Positions 35,152 through 47,250 are shown, counted from the first letter of the stretch. The stretch: 64,000 bases of DNA from Guadua angustifolia (GCA_036346375.1 CM070502.1:22482924-22546923), one strand, 5' to 3'. The notes: generated by a model not told the origin, from the letters alone. Numbers and translations are program-made.

Positions 35152-36713
35152 TATAATCTAATCACCCCTATGATATTTGCCTCTCCGTAGGTTACAGAAT
35201 GGTTGCTGCCTCGCTGAGTATGGAAGGGAAATTTTTTTTTGGAGGAAAGAGAGAAATAGGATGGCAAAAATACCCGTAGGTCCGAGTACCCGCGGGTACC
35301 CGACCCGATGGGTTCGGGACCGGGTCTAAATTTGGACTCACGGGTATATTATTTCGGATCCGGGTTTGGGTCTGGGTTCGGGTCCGGATCTTATTTTGGA
35401 CCTGTGGGTACCCAGACCCAAACCCGTTACAGAAGGAGCACCTATTGATGCCCACCTGTTCGGTTCAAACGGCGATGCACGGCACGCGATAGCGGATCGT
35501 TGAATCAGAAACCAATGCGCGGCGATGCATTGAAAAATGAGGTTATCCAGGACTCTTATCGTTTCTCGGTCTACCGCCATTTGATGTGATCTTCGGTGAA
35601 GCAGCTCACGCATGCACGAATCAAAGGACACCGCTAGAACAATGTTGAACTTGTATACCTCGACCTGACGGGAGGAAAAGAAGTCCTGAAGTTAAGTACG
35701 GTAAGCACGTGAAATGAAGGTGTTCTTTAATTTTTTGACAGGTGATCTAGATGTATTTTCCGGCTGATCAAACATGCATGCGATCTGACGATAGCATTGG
35801 TATCGGGTCCGGGTACCCGTTCAGGTCCGAATACTCATCGGGTCCGGGTCCGGGTCCGAGTTTGGACCCGTGACTGACTTCGGGTCCGGATCTGAATCCA
35901 AACTTCGGGTTTCGGGTCAGGGTCTACGGAGGCTGGATCCAGAGGTACCCGGACCTGTTGCCATCCCTAGAGAGAAAGGAACTTGAGCCGGGCTGATTGC
36001 ATCAAAATCTAAGACGATTTGAGCTGGACTGGTTGTGTACTTTGTGTAGGCCAGCCGAAGGAAGCGATCTCACATGGTCTAGGCTGGTTGCAAATCTGGG
36101 ACGCAGAATAGCAATCTAACAGGCTAACAGCTAAGATTAATCGAGATGATGTGGCGCGCTGTGACAAGAGAGAATTATTAATAATTGCAATTAGTGTGGG
36201 CTAGATGCATATGTGCATAGGATCAGGACAAGGGACGCACTGACCCAGCTACAACATGTATCATTAAATCGGGATCTTGCAAATCGTGTGCTGGCTCACA
36301 ACATGAATGGGACCGGTGGTGGCGTGCCGTTCCTTTTCATTTTGACTTAAGAATAATCATCAGTGACGTCAAGGCACTAAAAATCACGTATTAATATTCT
36401 AATAATTTTATAAATAAACATTTGCACACTCGATAGTGACATCTCAACAAAACAATAAGAGCATGTATAATGGTAGAGATAACCGTTGTCTATATATTTC
36501 TCTATATTATTTTAAAACAAAATTAAAGGCAACTTCCAAAATATATGGCATCTTAAGATTGTCTGCATGAGATTCTATAATCTTTTAATTATGATATGAA
36601 AAAGTATTTATCATAGATAATAACTCATGTAATAGTATTTTATATGTCTATATGTTCGTCTCTTTATAAAGAGGTAGCTATACTCACTCTTCTTATTACA
36701 GTGACATCACATT
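35152..36713. repeat. 1.5-kb direct repeat, copy 1 (left of Helitron)
   Basis: Runs from TATAATCTAATCACCCC to GACATCACATT and is closely similar to 45275-46782, including the Ds-like element inside and the MITE-like AT-rich tail. It is preceded by AAAATACA, so the repeat starts at an A|T dinucleotide. It does not start TG or end CA, so it is not an LTR. Confidence 0.9.
35257..35969. mobile_element. Ds-like hAT element, copy 1
   Basis: 8-bp duplication GAGAGAAA at 35249-35256 and 35970-35977. The right end TTGCCATCCCTA is intact; the left end reads TAGGATGGCAA, one G short of a perfect match. The interior is dominated by GGGTCCGGGT and GGGTACCC motifs. No transposase. Confidence 0.85.
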
Positions 36714-38454
36714 CCCGCCTCCCTCTCCGCTCATTTGTCCCTTCACCAGCCCTCGCCTTCGCGCCTAGCATGCTGGCGCTCGCTGCCTTCCCCAATGTGG
36801 AGGCACTCACGCCGAGCCCGTGAGGTCGCCCGCCGCAGATTCTACAACAAATGGTAAGAGATTACCCATCGGTGATGGCCCTTGCGAGGCCATGGGTTTC
36901 AACATTGGAGATCGGGCTGCGGTCTCGCGCCTGACTCCCTCCTCCTCCTTCCGTGCCATCCTTGCTACCACCGGTGGCCAAGCACCGAACCCTAGCTCAC
37001 GATTCATCGTCTGCTACCGATGATTTGTTTGTCGGGAGATTCGGCCAACCATGGCGCAGCGGTGACAGAGAACTACCTCCATAGCTTTGAGCTCTACCAG
37101 GGCGAATCGGTGAGCTCCTCGCTTCCAAATCATAATTCGCGGTCGATTCGTGCAGGCTTTGTTGTGTTATACCACTCTCTTGTCTTTGTTGTTCGTCCTG
37201 CTACTGCTTGATTCGGCGACGGTGTGAGCTTTGGGTGGACGTGTAGCTCCGTAGATGGTTGAGCTTTTGGATCGTTTAGTTCAGAAAAAGGTGGCCATTT
37301 CAATTTGGTTTAGTTCAGACAAAATTCTAGCAAAGGAAAAAGGAAGCGTACATTTGGGTTGGCTTGCGGCTTATTCTTGGCATTTGGAGTAAATACTCTG
37401 CGCCCATGATTTTGCGACATGGGTTTTCTGGTCGCCGTCTGACGTTCTACCGACCCATTAGCTCTCAACTTCCTGCAAGATATAATACATGTTTAAGCTT
37501 TTGGCGACACAAGAAAATAGCTGAAATAAGTTTCAGAGTCCAGCAGGACCTTTTGTGCTTCTATTTCTTTACATAGTGGGTGCAGGGAAGGCTTGATGGT
37601 TCACGAGCATATGGTTCGATCTGAAGAACTGAATTCACGATGAAATGGTAAATCTGGTGAACAAAAACACTTCTTGGCTTTTTATTCGATATTACATCTA
37701 ATAGTATATTACGTCAATGCTGACTCAATTTAATCCATTCTATCATGATCAGTTGTAAATTATCCTCTTGCATACTCTCTGCTCAGTCTTTACTTTTTGT
37801 ATCTGCACAGTAACCACGCCCAAGAACAAAGATTTACTCCAAGAAAGTGAAGATGTATATAAGCTCTGATGCCCAAGACCAAGAAGTAAGCCTTTAATTT
37901 ACGCCATATAGTGCCATGGTTGATTTGAGCTAACGATCCTCTTTGGAAACAACAACGGATGGGGCGTTACGTGTGTAAGCCCGACCGAGGCGTCGGCGAT
38001 GCGTCACGGCGATCAACTCGCATGCAGGCGTGGCGCCCAGCGCCCAGATCGTCAGGCAGAGAGGTCGTACTGCCCCAACTCCATCGTCAACCTTTGGTCC
38101 TATGCATGCCATGACTACTACCGGAAGAACGACTGATTGGAGCCACTGCAACTTCAAACGCCGCCACCCTCACAACCACCGACCCGGCTCGGCACTGCAA
38201 GTACCACCAAGTCTGAGGTAAGCTAAGCTACATGCCTCATCTATCCTTGCTTCGCATGTGTCAATTAAAACAGTTTTTTGTTTTGAACATTAGGACTTTG
38301 ATATTTGTTATTAGAATACTTGAATCTGGAAACTACTCCTGCACCCATCTCCGATCAACCTTGGATTGCACCCAACTCCCCTCGCTCCCCTCAAATTTGT
38401 GCGTTGTGAGATTGAGACTAGTATTCTGTTCTTTGCGCAGGACATAATCTGGTA

Positions 38455-38880
38455 ATCGCATGTGCAAGAGCAACAGTAGAAAGAACAAGCGATGGTCCGA
38501 CGGGAGTATCTTGCGTCTGGTGACCATCGGCCAGCCGACCAGGACTCTCCACCTCAAACATGTCCAAGCCCATGTTCATCCACATGCTCGGCTACTCCAC
38601 CCACTTCGCTAGATGGAGTGCCTCGAGCTCATCGCCACCGCCTCGGACTCATCTTTCTTTGCTTTCGACCAGGCGGCGGGGAGGTCCTCATGCTTGCCAC
38701 CAACTCCCTCAAGAAGTATCCGGCCTATGCTTATGCTATCGTTTGTCGCTCTTGTTGTGTGCTATTTTTATTTTGATAATGCTATACCAAGTTTTGAGTA
38801 ATTTGTAGTATAGCGTGGGTAGAGATCCTAACCACTCGAACCAGTTCATTGTGGGTCTTGTGCTCTGTGCCCTGTGGTCC
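38455..38880 (+). pseudogene. Captured fragment of AP-1 complex gamma-adaptin
   Basis: Two exon pieces can be read. About 38455-38735 holds VVRRE-like sequence (38490), then MFIHMLGYSTHF (38569-38604), MECLELIA (38613-38636) and EVLMLATNSLKK (38681-38716). About 38826-38878 holds DPNHSNQFIVGLVLCAL after an intron-like gap. In order and wording these match the N-terminal trunk of plant gamma-adaptin, a clathrin adaptor large subunit, where the corresponding sequence is HMLGYPTHFGQMECLKLIA ... EVLMLVTNSLKQ. The frame changes several times and most of the gene is missing. Gene capture by the surrounding Helitron explains its presence. Confidence 0.8.
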
Positions 38881-39074
38881 AGGAGTCCCTTTCTTGTTTT
38901 CATGTAAGCCCTCGAGAGAAGCTTTGTTAAAAGAATTTCAGATTGTACCCATAGTTTAAACTGGTTCAGCCTTTTACCCATGGGCCTTATGATTTATAGT
39001 TACTGCCAACCATGTTTTTCTGCAATACCACATTTCTGTTGTCTAGACTCTTAGCGATTTTTGATCATGAATAG

Positions 39075-39765
39075 TGTCGACGATTCGAGACAGGGGTCCT
39101 TCGCCGAGCTTACTTGTTGAATGAGGGATCAACCTAAGGCCCCTTTCCCGCAAGGGCTATACGTCCAAGGGTATGCCGAGCTACGGATCGGGGTGGATAA
39201 GACAATCAAGAAGCACACAGGGGTCGTTTTTGTCTGGTTCGGGCCTCTCACGGAGGAGATAACAACCCTACGTCCAGTGGATTCACTAATGAGTATGGAG
39301 CAGTTACAATGTGCTTGCTCGGAGGAGCCTCGAACTAGCCTAAGGACTCCGATGAACAAGCTCGTGTATCGAGTATGTGTGGTACCGAAAAGCCGTCCTC
39401 GGCACATCGCGAGGGGTATTTATAGAGATTCTGAGAGACAAGTTATTTATTACGGGGCGCTCTCTTGTAGAGGCGTCTTGTGATCGATGAGCCGCGCCAC
39501 CGCCGGGTACCACGCGACGTAGGAACAATGAAGTAGACCAAAGCGGCGCGGACCATGGCGTACAGATCCGGCGGGTGATCCTCGAGCAGCTGCGCATTTA
39601 ATGCCACGTCGCCTTGTCGCGAGCCCCGAGCTTAGCTTGCTTTCGGGGATGGGGTAGCCCGTGGCAGACACACGAAGGTCGACCTTGCGTGCACCATTCG
39701 GGCAAGACATAGTCGGTTGGCGCCGGGCCGATGGTCGTCTTGGTACGATATATCCAATCCCGACA
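39075..39765 (-). repeat. 3' LTR of the 39-kb element
   Basis: Starts TGTCGACG and ends AATCCCGACA on the plus strand. Contains a minus-strand TATAAATA near 39417-39424. Confidence 0.88.
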
Positions 39766-39879
39766 GCCTAGCCCCGAGGCTAAAGGGGAAAAAGGCCTTC
39801 TTGAGGCCTCGCCTTAAGCCTCTAGACTTCTTAAAGAGGATTGGAGTCATGCGGCGAAGAGCTACCGCGGTGCCCAAGC

Positions 39880-41800
39880 AACACGGTTCGGGGACGAGGA
39901 TCTCGCAGCGAAGAGCTCTTGTGGCATCCGAACAACATGGCTCGGGGATCTCGCGGCGAAAAGCTCTTTCGACATCCGAACAACACGGCTCGGGGCGAGG
40001 ATCCCGGCGAAACTTATCTGCGGCGTCCGGCGGCGGGGCGAGGGGCGAGGATCTCGTGGCGAAGAGCTCTGCGGCATCCGAGAAACACGGTTGAGGGCGA
40101 GGATCTCGCGGCGAAGAGCTATCGCGGCATCCGAACAACACGGCTCGGGGCGAGGATCTCGCGGCGAAGAGCTCTGCGCGGCATCCGAGCAACACGGCTC
40201 GGGGCGAGGATCTCGCGGCGAAGAGCTCTGCGGCATCCGAACAACACGGCTCGGGAGCGAGGATCTCGCGGCGAAAAGAGCTCTGCGGCATCAAAGCAAC
40301 ACGGTTCGGGGACGAGGATCTCGCAGCGAAGAGCTATTGCGGCATCCGAGCAACACGGCTCGGGGCGAGGATCTCGCAGCGAAAGAGCTACTGCGGCATC
40401 CGAGCAACACGGCTCGGGGATCTCGCAATGAAGAGCTCTGCGACATCCGAAGCAACACGGCTCGGTGCGAGGATCTCGCGGTGAAGAGCTATTGCGGCAT
40501 CCGAACAACATGGCTCGAGGATCTCGCGGCGAAGAGCTCTGCGGCATCAAGCAACACGGCTCGGGGACGAGGATCTCGCAGCGAAGGGCTACTCTGCATC
40601 CGAGCGGACGGCTCGGGGATCTCACGGCGAAGAGCTACTGCGGCATCCGAGCAACAACGGTTGAGGGGCGAGGATCTCGCGGCGAAGAGCTAATCTGACA
40701 TCCGAGCAACACGGTTCGGGGGCGAGGATATCGCAGCGAAGAGCTATCTGCGGCATCCGGCGGCGGGCTCGAGGGCGAGATCTCGCGGCGAAGAACTCTG
40801 CGGCATCCGAGCAGCGGCGGCTCGAGGATCTCCGGCGAAGAGCTCTGCGGCATCCGAACAACCGGTTCGGGGCGAGGATCTCGCGGCGAAAAGCTTCGCG
40901 ACATCCGAACAACATGGCTCGGGGATCTCGCGGCGAAGAGCTCTGCGGCATCAGAGCAACACGGCTCGGGGCGAGGATCCGCAAATAAGAACTCTGCGGC
41001 GTCCGGCGGCGGGGCTCGGGGAGAATCTCGCGGCGAAGAGCTCTGCGGCATCCGAGCAACAACGGCTCGGCGGCGAGGATCTCGCGTGAAGAGCTCTGCG
41101 ACATCCGAGCAACACGGCTCGGGGATCTCGCGGCGAAGACTATCTGCGACATCAGAGCAACACGGCTCGGATGCGAGGATCTCGCGTGAAGAGCTCTGCG
41201 GTATCCGAACAACATGGCTCGGGGATCTCACGGCGAAGAGCTCTGCGGCATCAAAACAACACGGTTCGGGGCGAGGATCTCGCGTGCGAAAACTCTGCGA
41301 CATCCGAACAACATGGCTCGGGGATCTCGCGACAAAGAGCTCTTGCGGCATCCGAGCAACACGGCTCGGGGGCGAGGATCGCGCGCGAAAGCTCTGCGGC
41401 ATCCGGCGGCGGGCTCGGGGCGAGGATCTCGCGGCGAAGGGCTCTGCGGCATCCGCGCCACATGGCTCGGGGATCTCGCGGCGAAAGAGCTATGCGGCAT
41501 CCGAGCAACACGGCTCGTACGAGGATCTCGGCGAAGATATCTGCGACATCCGGCGGCGGGGCTCGGGGCGAGATCTCGCGACAAAAGACTCTGCGGCATC
41601 CGAACAACATGGCTCGGGGATCTCCACGGCGAAGAGCTATCTGCGGCGTCCGAGCAACATGGTTGGCACGAGGATCTCGCGGCGAAGAGCTCTGCGGCAT
41701 CCGGCGGCGCAGGGCTCGAGGCGAGATTCGCGTGAAGAACTCTGCGGCATCCGAACAACATGGCTTGGGATCTCCGCGACGAAGAGCTCTGCGGCATCCC
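39880..41800. repeat. 52-bp tandem array, about 35 imperfect copies
   Basis: The unit is GGCATCCGAACAACACGGCT followed by CGGGGCGAGGATCTCGCGG and CGAAGAGCTCTGC, with many small indels and a variant in which CGAACAACACGG is replaced by a GGCGGCGGGG motif. The array is GC-rich. Open frames on both strands (up to about 250 codons) are by-products of the repeat. Confidence 0.9.
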
Positions 41801-41889
41801 AAGCATGAGTCAAATGCTTGAGGCGATAGACGAGACATGCTCGAGCTGCGCATCTGGACATGGACTAGGCGCCTAGGGGAACTAAGCGG

Positions 41890-42310
41890 CGCGGAAGAGA
41901 CTCGCGCTTCGGCGAAGAACACGCCAGTAACACGGACAACCCGAAAGCAACGCTGCTCGGGGAAAGACTCGCGCCGGCGAAGGGCGTGCTCGGTAAAGGA
42001 ACATGGACAACCCAAGCGGAACAGCGTGCTTTCGGAAGAGACTTCGCGCGAAGCGAAGGGCGTGCTCGGTTTCGCAGAACATGGACAGCCTCCGGCGGAG
42101 CAGCGTGCTCGAGGAAGAGACTCGTGCGGCGAAGGGCGTGCTTTCGGCATGAACATGGACGACCCGGCGGAACGCGTGCTTTCGGGAAGAGACTTCGCGC
42201 CCGAAGAAGCGTGCTTCGGTTTCGCGAACATGGACAACCCCGGGAGCAACGTGCTTTCGGGAGAAGACTCGCGCGGCGAAGCGGCGTGCTCGGCAAGGAA
42301 CATGGTCTCG
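41890..42310. repeat. Second tandem array, about 60-80 bp units
   Basis: About six imperfect units share GAACATGGACAACCC, GCGTGCT(TTCGG) and GAAGAGACTCGCGC-type blocks. It lies between the 52-bp array and the primer-binding side of the element. Confidence 0.8.
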
Positions 42311-42471
42311 GTGTGGCCTTCCGGATCGATCACCACGCCACGCCTCGCGGCGTAGCACACGTCGTCGTCCTCCACGTCGCCGAAAACGCGAGGTCTTGAT
42401 TGTCTTGCGAGTTTGGCATCCTCGAGATTCCTTGCGAGAGGACTTGATCGATCCCCACGGACGGCGCCCAT

Positions 42472-43162
42472 TGTCGGCGATTCGAGACGAGGTCGCCGCC
42501 GAGCTTACTTGTTGAATGAGGGATCAACCTAAGGCCCCTTTCCCGCAAGGGCTATACGTCCAAGGGTATGCCGAGCTACGGATCGGGGTGGATAAGACAA
42601 TCAGGAAGCACACAGGGGTCGTTTTTTGTCTGGTTCGGGCCTCTCACGGAGGAGATAACAACCCTACGTCCAGTGGATTCACTAATGAGTATGGAGTAGT
42701 TACAATGTGCTTGCTCGGAGGAGCCTCGAACTAGCCTAAGGACTCCAGTGAACAAGCTCTGTGTCTGAGTATGTGTGGTACCGAAAAGCCCGCCCTCGGC
42801 ACATCGCGAGGTATTTATAGGATTCTGAGAGACAAGTTATTTATTACGAGCTCTCTCAGAAGGGCGTCTTGTGATCACGATGAGCAGCGCCACTCACGGG
42901 TACCACGCGACGTGGGAACAGAGAGTAGACCAAGGCGCGGACCATGGCGTATGAGATCCGGCGGGCGATCCCTCGAGCCGCTGCGCATTTAATGCCACGT
43001 CGCCTTGTCGCGAGCCCCCGAGCTTGGCTTACTCGGGGATGGGGTAGCCCGTGAGCCGGGCCACACGAAGGTTGGCCTTGCGTGCACCATCCGGGCAAGA
43101 GCATAGTCGGTTGGCACCGGGTTTCGATGGTCGTCTTGGTACAGTATATCCAATCCCCGACA
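42472..43162 (-). repeat. 5' LTR of the 39-kb element
   Basis: Starts TGTCGGCG and ends AATCCCCGACA on the plus strand; pairs with 39075-39765. Confidence 0.88.
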
Positions 43163-45244
43163 AATAGGTTGAGCATTTTTTCTAAAGAAAATACTGAAAC
43201 ATGCCATCCCAAGTGTCCCAAATGGTTTATTTGGAAATCGTATTTTCCCTATTATCATGTTTGAAGATATCTGGTTTTGTTGATTTAGTTGTCTTTGCAA
43301 CATTCTTTGCTTGCCTCATTGCTTTGTCTCGATGTTTGAACTCTCGGGCATGCAATTTGTAGGCACATATAATCATATTTTGGGCACATACCAATGGCAC
43401 TTGCTACATGTATGTGTTGCTCTGATGATGATTTAGCGCCAATTCTCGCAGTCTCAACTATTATTGTGATCTTTCACGCTTTCAAGTGAATTTGAGTTAA
43501 CACAAGCATGTTTCCATATCCTTCTGACATATATAAATATAATTTTGACATGAGTGCGATGTGCAAATTCATAATGCATAGTTCAGTAACATACAAAGAG
43601 AAGTCCTGGATATAACCCTTAAAAAAGATAGGATCCAGTGTGATTCATGGCCATGAGGGAAGGTGCTTTCTATGTATTGAGCTCTTAGCAGGGCAGTAGG
43701 CTAGATGATTCAGGGCCATATGAATTATCTTAATTTATTTTATGAGAACGCATCAGAAATTTATCAGACTAGATGATTCAGGTTGCATAGGTACAAATTG
43801 CTAGGATAATAAAGCCGCTGCTCTATATTAAATTACATTGCCCTTCTTTAACCTATTCTAGCTTACGTGCAATTTATAATCCATTGAGTTCTTTCGCATC
43901 CTCTGGAGTGTCCAGGTCTTAGGTGATGTTACCTATCCTCTCATGGTATCTCTAGGAATAGAGAAATGAAAACCAGCGATGCCCATTTTTCCTGTTCCTG
44001 TGGTGAGTTGCATCCTCAGACTATTTTATTCAGGTCAGTAAAAGGTTAGGATGTTATGAATTTGCTATGTTTGGATGGTATTTTGTGTGCGCAAATTTGT
44101 GTATTCGGAGTTGTGGACTAAACATCATCCCCCTGCTTCATAGTTCTATATCCCTAAAATAAAAAGAGCAGACTATCTATCTATAGGAATATTTTATTTT
44201 ACATGCTAAAGGTTTCCTTGGTCACTAAGCTCTGTTAGACTATGATTTTAGTATTTCCAATATTAAAGCTTAATCTGTGTAAAGATCCTCTAGCATGCGA
44301 TTAGCGGTTTACTTATTTGAGTTAGTTCACTGATTGTGGTTGTCATAATGCTCTAACAGCGGGTTCCAAACATAGCCCCAAATCTTAATATTGTCGTAGT
44401 GACAGCATGCTTTCATGTCATTTTGTCTCACTTTTTCATGTCATTTTCATGCCTTATGCCTAGATATAAACTACGTTTCACACTGCTCTCTTGAAATAGT
44501 GGAGATGAGCTTCTATGTTCTTCGTTTTTCCTTATGAATCATGCCTCTATTCCTTTTCCTACAAATATAGAAACTATTATAATAGTTATTCATTCGCCCA
44601 TTCATGCATTCCATGATTTAAAGTTCTCCATTTGCAACAACGATCGCCTGTTTAAATGGTTCCTCACTTGCAATCCTACCCTGACTACCATAAATTTATT
44701 TATTTATCTTCATGGTTCTGTACAGTGTGTCTTTTGGGGATGCAAACAAAGACTGACAAAGGCTACTTGTTCTATAAGAGAACTGCATGAATATTGTTTG
44801 CGTATAATGTGAGATTTACCGAATATTTCTATTTCGTGCTCATAATGAAAGTATACGCATATGCCTATTGTTTGCCGATTGCGTTTTCTTGGTTTCTAAG
44901 TGCAGATAGACATATTTTTTCAAAATCTGAAAACTTTGATTGTGTACCGTCGGACAATCTATACTTGCTATTGACTTCGTATTATGTTCATGATGCAAGT
45001 GGTTTTTGTTGTTGGGCTACATAGCATTGTCGTTATTGTGCTTGCGTGTATACATCATATAGCTAGCATGTGTAAGCTAGACATTTCTAATCTATTATAC
45101 TGCCTATTCGTCTATTAGTTTGTCTATGATATCTATTAGTCTGTATATTTAATATAGAATGGATCATCATATGGATGTTTTTCAGATTCTACAATCACTG
45201 ATGTGTTTTGCTTTCCAAATGTTTCAGAGCATCCAAACCAGCCG

Positions 45245-45262
45245 CACACGGCGTAGCGCGTG
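45245..45262 (+). other. Helitron 3' terminal hairpin
   Basis: CACACGGCGTAGCGCGTG folds with a 6-bp stem (one mismatch) and a GCGTAG loop, 8 nt before the CTAG terminus at 45271-45274. Its position and form fit the rolling-circle termination signal of Helitrons. Confidence 0.7.
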
Positions 45263-45274
45263 AAATCTACCTAG

Positions 45275-46782
45275 TATAATCTAATCACCCCTATGATATT
45301 TGCCTCTCCGTAGGTTACAGAATGGTCGCTGCCTCGCTGAGTATGGAAGGGAAATTTTTTTTGGAGGAAAGAGAGAAATAGGGATGGCAAAAATACCCGT
45401 GAGTCCGGGTACCCGTAGGTACCCGACCCGATGGGTCCGAATCCGGGTCCAAATTTGGACTCACGGGTATATTATTTCGGGTCCGGGTCTGAATCCGGGT
45501 TCGAATCCAGATCTCATTTTGAACCTGTGGGTACCCAGACCCAGACCCGTTATAGAAGGAGCACCGATTGCTGCCCACCTGTTCGGTTCAAACGGCGATG
45601 CATTGAAAAATGAGGTTATCAGGACTCTTATCGTTTCTTGGTCTACCGCCATTTGATGTGATCTTCGGTGAAGCAGCTCACGCATGCACGAATCAAAGGA
45701 CACCGCTAGAACAATGTTGAACTTGTATACCTCGACATGACGGGAGGAAAAGAAGTCCTGAAGTTAAGTACGGTAAGCACGTGAAATGAAGGTGTTCTTT
45801 AATTTTTTTGACAGGTGATCTAGATGTATTTCCCGGCTGATCAAACATGCATGCGATCTGACGATAGCATTGGTATCGGGTCCGGATACCCGTTCAGGTC
45901 CGGATACCTATTGGGTCCGGGTCTGGGTCCGAGTTTGGACCCGTGACTGACTTCGGGTCCGGATCTGAGTCCAAACTTCGGGTCTCGGGTCCGGATCCAC
46001 AGAAGCTAGACCTAAAGGTACCCGGACCTGTTGCCATCCCTAGAGAGAAAGGAACTTGAGCCGGGCTGATTGCATCAAAATCTAAGACGATTTGAGCTGG
46101 ACTGGTTGTGTACTTTGTGTAAGCCAGCCGAAGGAAGCGATCTCACATGGTCTAGGCTGGTTGCAAATCTGGGACGCAGAATAGCAATCTAACAGCTAAG
46201 ATTAATCGAGATGATGTGGCGCGCTGTGACAAGAGAGAATTATTAATAATTGCAATTAGTGTGGGCTAGATGCATATGTGCATAGGATCAGGACAAGGGA
46301 CGCACTGACCCAGCTACAACATGTATCATTAAATCGGGATCTTGCAAATCGTGTGCTGGCTGAAATCACAACATGAATGGGACTGGCGGTGGCTTTCCGT
46401 TCCTTTTCATTTTGACTTACGAATAATCGTCAGTGACGTCAAGGCACTAAAAATCAGGTATTAATATTCTAATAATTTTATAAATAAACATTTGCACACT
46501 CGATAGTGACATCTCAACAAAACAATAAGAGCATACAATGGTAGAGACAATTGTTGTCTATATATTTCTCCGTATTATTTAAAAACAAAATTAAAGATAA
46601 CTTTCAAAATATATGGCATCTTAAAATTGTCTGCATGAGATTCTATAATCTTTTAATTATGGTATGAAAAAGTATTTATCATAGACAATAACTCATGTAA
46701 TAGTATTTTATATGTCTATATATTCATCTCTTTATAAAGAGGTAGCTATACTCACTCTTCTTATTACAGCTGACATCACATT
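45275..46782. repeat. 1.5-kb direct repeat, copy 2 (right of Helitron)
   Basis: Begins TATAATCTAATCACCCC immediately after the Helitron CTAG and ends GACATCACATT, then diverges from copy 1. Carries its own Ds-like element. Confidence 0.9.
45379..46042. mobile_element. Ds-like hAT element, copy 2
   Basis: Perfect 12-bp ends TAGGGATGGCAA and TTGCCATCCCTA with the 8-bp duplication GAGAGAAA (45371-45378 and 46043-46050). The ends resemble those of Ac/Ds. No transposase. It is shorter than copy 1 by about 50 bp because of an internal indel near 45600. Confidence 0.88.
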
Positions 46783-47250
46783 ATTATATATGTCATATCT
46801 ATCAGAGCAACGGAGTACTAGAGTAATTATCTTCGGACGTTGTATGGATAGTGACTGCAATCGTATTTTTCTGAGCACTAGTACATAAAAAATTGTTTGA
46901 TTCTTTAGAGTTCAACTTGAAATTTTAGATGTTTGTAACCACAGCAACAAGCCCAAAAATTTCATTACATTGCTTCGAAAAGCAAGCATATGTGTGTTCA
47001 GAAATCAAGTGAGAACATCGTGGACTCTAATAGCCTCTGATTGAGTACTTGGCCAGCCGTATTGGCTATTCGTTCAACGTGGTGTTCTACTCGGTCTGGA
47101 CATGAACTCTGGTTCGAAGTGCTTTTTTCAAGAAGTCTACAGACTGCAGTGGTCAACCGAGCGCAATGGCAGAGGCGCGGAGCACACGCTCATTCCTGCT
47201 ACTTGACCAGAGATCTTCTAATGTCATTGGCTGCACCCTGCCCGATATTA
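46783..47250. other. Intergenic, no gene seen
   Basis: Unique DNA after the right-hand direct repeat. Short open frames only. Confidence 0.45.

Larger units (their letters stand above)
39075..43162 (-). mobile_element. Non-autonomous Gypsy-like LTR element packed with tandem repeats
   Basis: LTRs of 691 bp (39075-39765 and 42472-43162), flanked by AATAG (39070-39074 and 43163-43167). On the minus strand the 5' LTR is the right copy. Beside it, ATGGGCGCCGTCCGTGGGG (about 42453-42471) is a primer-binding-like site and also opens a frame. The polypurine stretch CCTCGGGGCTAGG lies next to the left LTR. The interior has no gag or pol; it is almost wholly two tandem arrays. The solo LTR at 27-853 is a relative. 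Confidence 0.88.
36713..45274 (+). mobile_element. Helitron-like element with captured gene fragment
   Basis: The 3' end has a hairpin (CACACGGCGTAGCGCGTG, 45245-45262), then AAATCTAC and terminal CTAG (45271-45274) followed by T, the standard plant Helitron end. The 5' end is placed at TC (36713-36714), where the flanking direct repeat stops. No Rep/helicase is seen, so it is non-autonomous. It carries a gamma-adaptin fragment and a 4.1-kb LTR element inserted later. Remaining DNA (36720-38450 and 43168-45240) has short GC-rich open frames but no recognised gene. The 3' end is well supported; the 5' end is inferred. Confidence 0.65.

Noticed and set aside
39841..41821. Plus-strand frames of 170-240 codons (RISRRRALRHP-type repeats)
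   Set aside because: They are translations of the 52-bp repeat in shifting phases with no consistent unit-length frame.
41251..42471. A 406-codon minus-strand frame in the 39-kb element as a gene
   Set aside because: It runs through two tandem arrays, its composition follows the repeat, similarly long frames exist in other phases, and no domain is visible.
35152..46782. The two 1.5-kb direct repeats as LTRs of one large retrotransposon
   Set aside because: They do not start TG or end CA, have no priming site or polypurine tract beside them, and no target duplication. The right one abuts a Helitron terminus.
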